64,000 nucleotides of DNA from Pseudomonas alkylphenolica (lineage in GTDB: Bacteria > Pseudomonadota > Gammaproteobacteria > Pseudomonadales > Pseudomonadaceae): contig NZ_JADUCM010000010.1 of assembly GCF_016009175.1 (NCBI RefSeq), positions 62,001 through 126,000 on the forward strand, read 5' to 3'. Position 1 is the stretch's first letter. Every line of letters starts with the position of its first letter. The translations under genes and the position numbers were made by a program. Positions 51,568 through 61,695 of this stretch are shown one piece after another. The notes beneath the pieces are model-generated. The model was not told where the DNA came from and did no database searches. It was given only the letters and a program-made list of their open reading frames with translations.

Positions 51568-52914
51568 TCATGGCACGAGCTCCACTTCTTCGCTGTCGCT
51601 ACCACCATTGGCGCTGGTCACGGTGACTGTGGCCGGCGGAATCGGACTGAGGGGGGTGCTGAGCGTCTTGACCGCGCCATCGCCAAGCAGGGTGCCGATC
51701 ACTGCGCCGTTTCCGGTGCTGGCCTTGAGCGCTGGGGGGCTGGTCTCATCACTGGAGGATGCAGTCAGGGTCAGAAGGCCGGAAGTCAGGCTGTATTCGG
51801 CGCGTTGAATGACCACCAGGTCGGTCAGCGGCATTGTCAGCGTGGTCGGGGTGTTGCTGGCGATTGCCAACTGGTTGTCGGCCGTCACCTGCAGGTTCAC
51901 TGGCAGGGTAGGGTTGAGCACTGACTGACCGTACCAGGCGCCGGTGGCGGTGGCTTCAGTGAGGCTCAGGCTCGGGGTCTGACTGATTAACGTGGCCGTG
52001 CCAGGGGGGGGAGGTGCCTGCACAAAGACGTCTTGCTGGGCGCGCAGGTTGCCGTTTTCGTTGTGGCGTGAGTAGGTGCTGCGCTGGGCAATCGCCGGGG
52101 TGGGGCGGACCACCTCGGAGAGTTTGCCGGAGACGGCAAACAGGTTGGTGCGCAGGTCCAGGCCGTTGGGCCCTTCGATGCGTACAAAGTTGGTGTTGAA
52201 CGGGCTGCCGGTGACCGCTTCGCTCAGGTTCGGGTCGCCGATAAATTGTTCACTGGCGCCGGTCTGCGGGTTGCGCTCGATGTAAGGGCCACCGACACCA
52301 CGCAAGAATGGGCCGACATCACCTTTCAGGGCGCCGGTGTAGGTTTTCGGTGAGCCGATGCCGATGTCACGGGTCATGTTGATTGCACGACGTCCGCCGG
52401 CAGGGACATCGAACACTTCCACGCCGTAGGGGTGGGTGACAATGTAGGTGCCAGCTGTCGGCACATCGACACGGATGCGCACCCGGGCAAAACTGATCTG
52501 GTCTCCATCATGCACTTCATCGGCGGCGAAGGCCGCCTCGACCGCCGCACCATAGGTCAGGTCGATACCGCGGGCGGCGTCGACAAGGGCAGCATCGGCG
52601 GCAAACCAGAAGGTCTCGTCGGGATAGTTGGTAGGAAAACTGATAGGTTTGGTGTCGTCGAATACCCCAGGTGCCGGATTCAGGATGCACATGTACGAAG
52701 GTGCACCGGGTGCGCCGGCCACCCGTGAGCTGACTGCCTTGGTCAGGCACAGGTCGAGGACCCGGCCATGGGTGTCTTGGTACCAGGCCGCAAAACCACC
52801 GGTGGCCGGTGCGTAAGGCCCGCGGTCTACGTCGTACAGCGCGGCCTGGGCCGGTGCCTGGGTCAGGCTGGCCAGTACCAGCAAGGCCAGTGGGTGGGGC
52901 GTTGGACGGTGCAT
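51568..52914 (-). CDS. Secreted protein, first gene of curlin operon
   Basis: The 448-residue protein has a signal peptide (LALLVLASLTQAPAQA) and shares its N-terminal domain of about 300 residues with the next gene product, but lacks the Ig-like repeats; both end this region with a similar strand (VTVTSANGGSDSEEVELVP here). Two conserved cysteine positions (LDLCLTKA, SYMCILNP) may form a disulfide. No known family recognised. A sigma-54 promoter lies 55 bases upstream, making this the promoter-proximal gene of the four-gene operon. Start MHRPTPHPLALL at 52912-52914, after an AGAGGGA site. Confidence 0.75.
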   Translation of the reverse strand: MHRPTPHPLALLVLASLTQAPAQAALYDVDRGPYAPATGGFAAWYQDTHGRVLDLCLTKAVSSRVAGAPGAPSYMCILNPAPGVFDDTKPISFPTNYPDETFWFAADAALVDAARGIDLTYGAAVEAAFAADEVHDGDQISFARVRIRVDVPTAGTYIVTHPYGVEVFDVPAGGRRAINMTRDIGIGSPKTYTGALKGDVGPFLRGVGGPYIERNPQTGASEQFIGDPNLSEAVTGSPFNTNFVRIEGPNGLDLRTNLFAVSGKLSEVVRPTPAIAQRSTYSRHNENGNLRAQQDVFVQAPPPPGTATLISQTPSLSLTEATATGAWYGQSVLNPTLPVNLQVTADNQLAIASNTPTTLTMPLTDLVVIQRAEYSLTSGLLTLTASSSDETSPPALKASTGNGAVIGTLLGDGAVKTLSTPLSPIPPATVTVTSANGGSDSEEVELVP

Positions 52915-52968
52915 GAGTGTTCCCTCTCGCGTGTGGGCCCATGGACTTGGGTCGTCTGCTGAGGGTTT

Positions 52969-52984
52969 GGCAACATCCGTACCA
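52969..52984 (-). promoter_or_regulatory. Sigma-54 promoter of the curlin operon
   Basis: On the minus strand the sequence TGGTACGGATGTTGCC matches the RpoN consensus TGGCAC-N5-TTGC with correct spacing between the invariant GG and GC. The expected start is near 52958, giving a 44-base leader to the first gene. A sigma-54 activator (MnxR-like) is encoded in the same neighbourhood. Confidence 0.7.
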
Positions 52985-52997
52985 ACATGCGCAAAGC

Positions 52998-53018
52998 CTT
53001 GTAGTGCCTGGCTTGTAG
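52998..53018. promoter_or_regulatory. Direct repeat upstream of curlin operon promoter
   Basis: Two copies of CTTGTAG (52998 and 53012) lie 14 bases apart just upstream of the sigma-54 promoter. Meaning unknown; a site for an accessory regulator is possible. Confidence 0.25.
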
Positions 53019-53051
53019 CAAAATTTGGGGTCGCTGGGGCTGGCGGCTGTC

Positions 53052-53065
53052 GGGGCCGGTGCCCC
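53052..53065. promoter_or_regulatory. Possible activator site, curlin operon
   Basis: Inverted arms GGGGC and GCCCC with a four-base centre lie about 100 bases upstream of the expected start, where sigma-54 activators bind. On the minus strand it reads TGGGG...CCCC, like the element at 54648-54665. GC-rich, so chance is a real possibility. Confidence 0.25.
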
Positions 53066-53150
53066 AGGGTTGGGGGCAAACGGGGGAGTGTGCGGGGCAA
53101 TCGGAAGTAACTGCGCTATAAGATAAGAAGTCATCTGCCGGGAGTTTGCG

Positions 53151-54620
53151 ATGGACCTGCAATCACGTCTGGAGTCGTCATCCCTGCCAGCAAGCGAGCA
53201 CAGTCCGATAGCCAGCAAGCGGCCGTTCAACCTGCTGCGCTGGTATGCCTTTGTCAGCCTGGCGATCATCCTGTCGGTGGCCGTTGGGTTGGGGCTGATT
53301 TCCAGCCGTTTCGTGATCAACGAAAGCATCGAGCGTGACGCGCTGCTGACCGCCCAGTTCATTCAGTCCATCGCCCTGGCTGAAGTGCGTCATGTGTCCA
53401 TTCCCAATGTGCGGACCATGGGCGAACTGCTCGATCCCCGGCTCGACGAGAGCTTCCCCGACGTCAACCCTGAAGCACGGCGCGGTGCCCGCGGCGAATT
53501 CCTCGACCATATTGCGCACTTGCCCGACATGCTGCTGGCCAATATCTATGCCCCGGACCGGATCGTGATCTGGTCGAGCAATCCGGCACTGGTGGGGCGG
53601 ATGATCGAGTCCGACGAAGACCTTGAGCGTGCCTTCAACGACAAGATCCGGGTTTCGGCCAGTTATCACAGCGTTGATCAGGCGCGCGCCGAACAGAAAT
53701 TCATTACCCCACCTGAACACCTGTTCATCGAGAACTACATTCCGCTGTTCGATGCTGATGGCGATAACGTCACTGCGATGGTCGAAATCTACAAGGAACC
53801 GCGCGACCTGATCGGGCGTATCGAGCGTGGCCTGATCCTGATCTGGATGGCCATCGCATTGGGGGCCGCTCTGGTGTATTGCGGCTTGTACTGGCTGATG
53901 TACCGGGCCAACCGGCAACTGGCGGTGCAACAAAAACGCTTGATCAACAATGAAACCTTCGTTGCCCTGGGCGAGATGTCGTCGGCAGTAGCGCACAGCC
54001 TGCGCAACCCGTTGGCAAGCATCCGTTCCAGTGCCGAACTGGCGCAGGAAATTGAAGAGGGGCCGGCGCAGAAAAACATCGGCGACATCATCAGCCAGGT
54101 CGACCGCATGTCGCACTGGGTACGGCAATTGCTGCAATCCTTGCGGCCACTCAATGACGCCGCAGAAGTGGTGGAGCTTGAGCGTGTATTGCAGGACAGC
54201 CTCCAGGCCTTCAGCCTGCAACTCAAGCGCCAGGGCATTGAAGTCCTGCGTGATGATCTGGCCCACGCCAAGGTGCTGAGCCAGCCGGTGTTGCTCGGGC
54301 AGATTTTCAACAGCCTGATCGCCAACGCCCTGGAAGCCATGGGCGAAGGCGGCACCTTGCGTGTCGAGCAGGTTCATCAAGGCCGCAAAACCCTGGTGCT
54401 GCGCCTGTGTGACAACGGCAAAGGCATGAACGACGCGCAGATGCGCATGGCCTTCAAACCCTTCTACACCACCAAGCAGGGCGGGTTGGGCGTTGGCCTG
54501 GTGCTGGTCAAGCGGATCATGGAGCGCTTTGGCGGGTCGGCACGCCTTCACAGTCGTGAAGGCAAGGGGACCTGCATGCAATTGACCTTTCGGGTGGCGC
54601 GTGAGGCGATGCATGACTGA
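53151..54620 (+). CDS. mnxS1: Sensor histidine kinase, MnxS1-like
   Basis: A 489-residue kinase with helix 1 (WYAFVSLAIILSVAVGLGLI), a periplasmic domain of about 170 residues, helix 2 (LIWMAIALGAALVYCGLYWL), HisKA of the NtrB/AtoS type (LGEMSSAVAHSLRNPLASIR) and HATPase (NALEAMGEGG, DNGKGMNDAQ, GLGVGLVLVKRIMERFGG). It is closely similar throughout to the kinase at 58682. The gene order kinase, multicopper oxidase, kinase, sigma-54 regulator fits the P. putida GB-1 manganese-oxidation regulators MnxS1/MnxS2/MnxR; the symbol rests on that context, not on an alignment. Divergent from the curlin operon. Confidence 0.7.
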   Translation: MDLQSRLESSSLPASEHSPIASKRPFNLLRWYAFVSLAIILSVAVGLGLISSRFVINESIERDALLTAQFIQSIALAEVRHVSIPNVRTMGELLDPRLDESFPDVNPEARRGARGEFLDHIAHLPDMLLANIYAPDRIVIWSSNPALVGRMIESDEDLERAFNDKIRVSASYHSVDQARAEQKFITPPEHLFIENYIPLFDADGDNVTAMVEIYKEPRDLIGRIERGLILIWMAIALGAALVYCGLYWLMYRANRQLAVQQKRLINNETFVALGEMSSAVAHSLRNPLASIRSSAELAQEIEEGPAQKNIGDIISQVDRMSHWVRQLLQSLRPLNDAAEVVELERVLQDSLQAFSLQLKRQGIEVLRDDLAHAKVLSQPVLLGQIFNSLIANALEAMGEGGTLRVEQVHQGRKTLVLRLCDNGKGMNDAQMRMAFKPFYTTKQGGLGVGLVLVKRIMERFGGSARLHSREGKGTCMQLTFRVAREAMHD

Positions 54621-54647
54621 CGGCTTTCCCCGGTGAAAACCCGAAGC

Positions 54648-54665
54648 TGGGGGATGCATTCCCCA
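54648..54665. promoter_or_regulatory. Possible activator site upstream of the oxidase gene
   Basis: Near-palindrome TGGGGGATGCATTCCCCA (16 of 18 positions symmetric), about 110 bases before the predicted transcription start, a typical distance for a sigma-54 enhancer site. It lies 28 bases after the kinase stop; no T-run follows, so it is a poor terminator. Confidence 0.35.
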
Positions 54666-54705
54666 CATTGTGTGAACATGGCTTCTCAGGCAGTAACGCT
54701 AACTG

Positions 54706-54718
54706 GTTGAAATTCAAC
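54706..54718. promoter_or_regulatory. Palindrome close to the oxidase promoter
   Basis: Perfect 13-base palindrome GTTGAAATTCAAC, centred about 30 bases upstream of the -24 element. It may bind a second regulator or the sigma-54 activator. Confidence 0.35.
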
Positions 54719-54740
54719 AAATACACATCTTGAAATATCT

Positions 54741-54758
54741 TTGGCCAAGTAATTGCAA
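54741..54758 (+). promoter_or_regulatory. Sigma-54 promoter of the multicopper oxidase operon
   Basis: TTGGCCAAGTAATTGCAA contains TGGC and TTGCA with the exact -24/-12 spacing of RpoN promoters (GG at 54743-54744, GC at 54755-54756). Expected start near 54768, about 30 bases before the oxidase ATG. The surrounding AT-rich stretch is usual for such promoters. Confidence 0.75.
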
Positions 54759-54796
54759 ATCGACATTAGCGGTTCGCAATCACTGGGTGAAAGATC

Positions 54797-57577
<2,781 letters not shown>

Positions 57578-57591
57578 GCAAAGGAGCGTGC

Positions 57592-58575
57592 ATGATGAAG
57601 CGATTGTCACTGTGGCTCGGCAGCGTGTTGTTGTGCTGGGCCCTCCAGGGGCTGGCGGAGGAGGCCACCCCCTGGGGCGCGGGGTATTTTCCCAATACGG
57701 TACTGACTGATCAGGACGGGCAGCAACTGCGTTTTTTTGATGACCTGATCAAGGGCAAGGTGGTGGTGATCAATTTCATCTTCACCGGGTGCGGCGATTC
57801 CTGCCCGCTGGAAACCGCACGCCTGCGCCAGGTCCAGCAGTTGCTGGGGGACCGGGTCGGTCACGACGTGTTTTTCTACTCGATCAGTATCGACCCTATA
57901 AGCGACACGCCCGAGGTGCTCAAGGCCTATGCCGCGCGTTTCAAGGTCGGCCCGGGCTGGCGCTTTCTCACCGGTGACATCGACCAGATCAACGAGCTGC
58001 GCCGGCGCCTGGGGTTGTTCATCGAGGGCGTCGACAATGGCCGTAGCCGCGATCACAACCTGAGCCTGATCGTGGGTAACCAGGCGACCGGTCGCTGGAT
58101 GAAAGCCTCGCCTTTTGAAAACCCGTGGATCCTCGCCGATCAGTTGGCCAACAGCCTGCAGAACTGGAAGCAGGCCAGCGAGGGCGAAAGCTATGCCGAT
58201 GCGCCACAGATACGCCCACCCAGCAGTGGTGAGGAGTTGTTCCGTACCCGCTGCGCGGCGTGCCACAGTGTCGGCCCGCAAGACGGGCAAGGCATCGGCA
58301 TGCGTGCAGTCGGGCCGGACCTGCTCGGGGTTACCCAGCGGCGCGACCGGGCCTGGCTGAGCCGCTGGATTCGTGAACCGGACCGTATGCTCGCCGAGCG
58401 TGAAGCCCTGGCCGTGTCGCTGTTTGAACAGTACAACCGGGTGGCCATGCCCAACCTGCGGTTGAATCAGCAGGACACCGACAACCTGCTCGAATTTCTT
58501 GAGAAGGAAACGCAGCGTCAAGGCGTGCTGGAACAGGCCAACGCCACGGAAAGCGGGGCTGCCAAGGCTCAGTAA
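57592..58575 (+). CDS. Sco-like copper chaperone fused to cytochrome c
   Basis: A 327-residue secreted protein (signal peptide LSLWLGSVLLCWALQGLA). The first domain is Sco1/SenC: copper-binding Cys pair in FTGCGDSCPLE and the distal histidine in RSRDHNLSLIVG. The second domain (about 210-310) is a c-type cytochrome with haem site CAACH and probable methionine ligand in RVAMPNLRL. The domain fusion suggests coupled reduction and copper delivery to the oxidase encoded just upstream (14-base gap, AAAGGAG site). ATG 57592 or 57595. Confidence 0.85.
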   Translation: MMKRLSLWLGSVLLCWALQGLAEEATPWGAGYFPNTVLTDQDGQQLRFFDDLIKGKVVVINFIFTGCGDSCPLETARLRQVQQLLGDRVGHDVFFYSISIDPISDTPEVLKAYAARFKVGPGWRFLTGDIDQINELRRRLGLFIEGVDNGRSRDHNLSLIVGNQATGRWMKASPFENPWILADQLANSLQNWKQASEGESYADAPQIRPPSSGEELFRTRCAACHSVGPQDGQGIGMRAVGPDLLGVTQRRDRAWLSRWIREPDRMLAEREALAVSLFEQYNRVAMPNLRLNQQDTDNLLEFLEKETQRQGVLEQANATESGAAKAQ

Positions 58576-58581
58576 AGGCAA

Positions 58582-58614
58582 AATACTATTACTTTGGCAG
58601 TAATCATTAGTATT
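58582..58614. promoter_or_regulatory. AT-rich inverted repeat before the second kinase
   Basis: Outer arms AATACTA and TAGTATT and inner arms TTACT and AGTAA enclose TTGGC. It lies seven bases after the Sco-cytochrome stop and 68 before the kinase start. It has no T-run, so an operator or processing site is more likely than a terminator. Confidence 0.35.
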
Positions 58615-58681
58615 GATGTAAAACAGCCGACGCTGGCTAGGCTATAAATTGTAAGAAAAAACAGCCCGCCAGGAAGAACCG

Positions 58682-60178
58682 ATGCAGGTGCTGAATAAGA
58701 AACTGGCCGATGAGGGCCGTGATCCAAACGCAGTCTCCGAACCTGTACCGCGTGAGTTCAATCTGCTGCGCTGGTTTTCAGTGGTCAGCCTGTTGATCAT
58801 TGCCACGGTGGCGGTGGGCCTGGGGTATGTCTCGACGCGCTTCGTGGTCAACGACAGTGTCGAGCGTGACGCCATGCTCACCGCCGAGTTCATCCAGGCG
58901 ATGGCCAAGGCCGAGGTGCGCCATTCGCGGATTCCGCCGGGCACTACCATGGCCCAGTTGCTCGATCCGCGCATGGACAATCAGCACCCGGGCATCAGCC
59001 CTGATCTGGCGGCCTCGACCCGTATCGAGTTTCTCGATCATGTCGAACACCTGCCCGATACCCTGCTGTCCAATGTCTATGCCCTGGACCGCACCATTGT
59101 CTGGTCCACCAACCCCGATCTGGTGGGCAAGAAAATCGAGGGCGACGACGACCTCGATGAGTCGTTCAATTCGCAGAAGCCGGTATCGGCCAGTTACCAC
59201 AAGGCCGATGAAGACCGCGACGAGCAGAAGTTCCAGCGTGAACCGGAATACCTGTTCATTGAAAACTACATTCCCATGTTCGACGAGAGCGGCACCCAGG
59301 TGCTGTCGATGGTGGAGGTGTACAAAGAGCCGCAAGACCTGGTACGTCGCATTCAACGTGGTTATGTGCTGATCTGGGCGTCGACCTTGATCGGCGGCGC
59401 GCTGATCTACTTTGGCCTGTTCTGGATCGTGCGCCGCGCCGCCAGCCTGTTGCGTACCCAGCAGACGCAGCTGGTTGCCAGCGAAACCTTTGTCGCCCTG
59501 GGCGAGATGTCGTCGGCTGTAGCCCATAGCCTGCGCAACCCGCTGGCCACCATCCGTTCCAGCGCCGAGTTGGCCCAGGAAGTTGCCAGCGAGCGCTCGC
59601 AGAAGAACATCGGCGACATCATCAGCCAGGTTGACCGTATGTCGCGCTGGGTGCGTGAGCTACTGGTGTCGTTACGGCCATTGAAGGACGATGCGGAAGC
59701 CGTTGACCTGGTCGCGGCGCTCGAAGATACCTGCAGTGCCTTCGCCCAGCAGACCGAGCGTACCAAGGTGCAGCTGAGCGTCAGCGCGCCACCTGCTGCC
59801 CAGGTGGTGAGCCAGCCGGTGCTGCTCACGCAGATTCTCAACAGTTTGTTTTCCAATGCCCTGGAGGCCATGCCCAACGGCGGTCGGTTGACACTCGAAG
59901 TGCTGGCGCTGGAGAGCGAGCGCAAGGTCCAGCTAACCTTCAGTGATACCGGCAAAGGCATGAGCCAGCAGCAGGAACGTATGGTCTTCAAACCGTTTTT
60001 CACCACCAAGCAGGGCGGCCTGGGTGTCGGGCTGGTGCTGGTCAAACGAATAATGGAGCGGTTTGGCGGCGCGGTCAGTCTGACCAGTCGCGAGGAGGAA
60101 GGAACCCGTGTTTGCCTGACGTTCAATGTTGCAACGGGAGGGGACCATGGAGCAGAGCATCCTGGTAGTGGAGGATGA
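58682..60178 (+). CDS. mnxS2: Sensor histidine kinase, MnxS2-like
   Basis: A 498-residue paralogue of the kinase at 53151, with the same layout: helix 1 (WFSVVSLLIIATVAVGLGYV), a periplasmic domain sharing AQLLDPRMD, FLDHVEHLPDTLLSNVYALD, WSTNPDLVG, helix 2 (LIWASTLIGGALIYFGLFWI), HisKA LGEMSSAVAHSLRNPLATIR and HATPase GLGVGLVLVKRIMERFGG. Its 3' end overlaps the regulator gene by 32 bases. In P. putida GB-1 both MnxS1 and MnxS2 are needed with MnxR for Mn oxidation; assignment is by context and architecture. Confidence 0.7.
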   Translation: MQVLNKKLADEGRDPNAVSEPVPREFNLLRWFSVVSLLIIATVAVGLGYVSTRFVVNDSVERDAMLTAEFIQAMAKAEVRHSRIPPGTTMAQLLDPRMDNQHPGISPDLAASTRIEFLDHVEHLPDTLLSNVYALDRTIVWSTNPDLVGKKIEGDDDLDESFNSQKPVSASYHKADEDRDEQKFQREPEYLFIENYIPMFDESGTQVLSMVEVYKEPQDLVRRIQRGYVLIWASTLIGGALIYFGLFWIVRRAASLLRTQQTQLVASETFVALGEMSSAVAHSLRNPLATIRSSAELAQEVASERSQKNIGDIISQVDRMSRWVRELLVSLRPLKDDAEAVDLVAALEDTCSAFAQQTERTKVQLSVSAPPAAQVVSQPVLLTQILNSLFSNALEAMPNGGRLTLEVLALESERKVQLTFSDTGKGMSQQQERMVFKPFFTTKQGGLGVGLVLVKRIMERFGGAVSLTSREEEGTRVCLTFNVATGGDHGAEHPGSGG

Positions 60179-61574
60179 TGAAATCCTCGCGGAAAACATC
60201 CAGACCTATCTGGAGCGCAAGGGGTTTGAAGTCACGGTGTGCCACAGCGCGGAGCAGGCACTGGAGCAGTTGCAGCAGGTTCAACCTGATGCGGTGCTGA
60301 CCGACAACTCGCTGCCGGGCATGAACGGTCATGAGCTGATCAAGGCCTTGGCAGTGCGTGCACCGGAGCTCAAGGTGATCATGATGACCGGTTACGGCAA
60401 CGTCGAAGATGCCGTGCTGGCGATGAAGGAGGGCGCCTTTCACTACCTCACCAAACCGGTGGTACTGGCCGAGCTCAAGTTGACGCTGGAAAAGGCGCTG
60501 GCCACCGAGCGCCTGGAACGTACGCTGTCGTTCTATCAGGACCGAGAAGCGCAAAAGTCCGGAGGCCAGTCGCTGATTGGCGAGTCGCCGGCCATGCTGG
60601 GGCTCAAGCACACGCTCAAGCAATTGCTCGATGCCGAGCGGCGCATGGCCAGCGGTGACTTGCCGCCGGTGTTGGTGGAAGGTGAAACCGGTACCGGCAA
60701 GGAGCTGGTGGCCCGCGCCCTGCATTTTGACGGTGCGCGCGCAAAGGGGCCTTTTATCGAATTCAACTGCGCCTCGATTCCCGCCAACTTGCTCGAGGCC
60801 GAGCTGTTTGGTCACGAGAAGGGCGCGTTTACCGATGCCAAGGACCGTCGTGTCGGGCTGGTCGAAGCGGCCGATGGTGGCACGCTGTTTCTGGACGAAA
60901 TCGGTGAAATGGACCTGATACTGCAGGCCAAATTGCTCAAGTTGCTGGAAGACCGCACCATTCGCCGCATTGGTGCAGTGAAGGAACGCAAGGTTGACCT
61001 GCGCATCATCAGCGCAACGAACTGCAACCTTGAACAGATGGTGCAACAGGGCAAGTTCCGTCGCGATCTGTTCTTTCGTTTGCGCATCATATCGATCAAG
61101 GTTCCCAGGCTGTATGCCCGGGGTGAAGACATCCTGCTGCTGGCGCGGCACTTCCTTGCCTTGCATGGCAAGCGTTATGGCAAGTCGCACCTTTACTTCA
61201 GTCCCGAGGCCGAGGAGTTGTTGCTCAATTACAGCTGGCCGGGCAACGTCCGCGAACTGCGCAACATGCTTGAGCAAACCGTGTTGCTGGCGCCGGTCGA
61301 GGAGATCGGTCCGCATCAGCTCAATGTCTGCATGAGCCTGGTCGATGAACCTTTCGATCCGCCCATGCCGATACCCCATGAACATCACGGCATGGGGGAG
61401 GTGCCGGGTACTACCAGCCTGCCGGAGGTGGAACGCGATATGGTGCGCAAGATGCTCGATCGCACCGACTGGAACGTCACCAAGTCTGCCCGCCTGCTGG
61501 GGTTGAGTCGTGACATGTTGCGCTACCGTATCGAGAAGCTCGGGCTGACCCGGCCGGACAAGCGTCAATGGTGA
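60147..61574 (+). CDS. mnxR: Sigma-54-dependent response regulator, MnxR-like
   Basis: The 475-residue NtrC-family activator has a receiver (ILVVEDDEILAENIQTYL, D53 in VLTDNSLPGMNG, VVLAELK after KP), a central AAA+ domain with Walker A GETGTGKELVA, Walker B GGTLFLDEIGEM, arginine-finger region FRRDLFFRLRI, and a C-terminal Fis-type HTH (NVTKSARLLGLSRDMLRYRI). The sigma-54-contacting loop reads GAFTDA instead of GAFTGA. ATG at 60147 follows GGGAGGGGACC. The two sigma-54 promoters at 54741 and 52969 are its likely targets. Confidence 0.8.
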   Translation: MEQSILVVEDDEILAENIQTYLERKGFEVTVCHSAEQALEQLQQVQPDAVLTDNSLPGMNGHELIKALAVRAPELKVIMMTGYGNVEDAVLAMKEGAFHYLTKPVVLAELKLTLEKALATERLERTLSFYQDREAQKSGGQSLIGESPAMLGLKHTLKQLLDAERRMASGDLPPVLVEGETGTGKELVARALHFDGARAKGPFIEFNCASIPANLLEAELFGHEKGAFTDAKDRRVGLVEAADGGTLFLDEIGEMDLILQAKLLKLLEDRTIRRIGAVKERKVDLRIISATNCNLEQMVQQGKFRRDLFFRLRIISIKVPRLYARGEDILLLARHFLALHGKRYGKSHLYFSPEAEELLLNYSWPGNVRELRNMLEQTVLLAPVEEIGPHQLNVCMSLVDEPFDPPMPIPHEHHGMGEVPGTTSLPEVERDMVRKMLDRTDWNVTKSARLLGLSRDMLRYRIEKLGLTRPDKRQW

Positions 61575-61602
61575 TTGCGACCGCTGCGCTCTCGATCGCC
61601 GG

Positions 61603-61695
61603 CTGTAGGAGCGTGGCTTGCCCGAGAAAAACGATGACGCGGTGCATCAGGGGCCCCGCGGTGCCAGGTTCGCCGGCAAGCCTGGCTCCTACAGG
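61603..61695. repeat. REP element pair
   Basis: A REP copy at 61603-61627 (CTGTAGGAGCGTGGCTTGCC...) and its inverse at 61669-61695 form a head-to-head pair between convergent genes; the second overlaps the stop codon of the next gene. Same family as the copies at 38185-38331. Likely transcript-end stabiliser or RAYT-mobilised element. Confidence 0.75.

Noticed and set aside
58597..58611. A possible sigma-54 promoter (TGGCAGTAATCATTA) before the second kinase.
   Set aside because: The invariant GC of the -12 element is missing; the bases belong to an inverted repeat.
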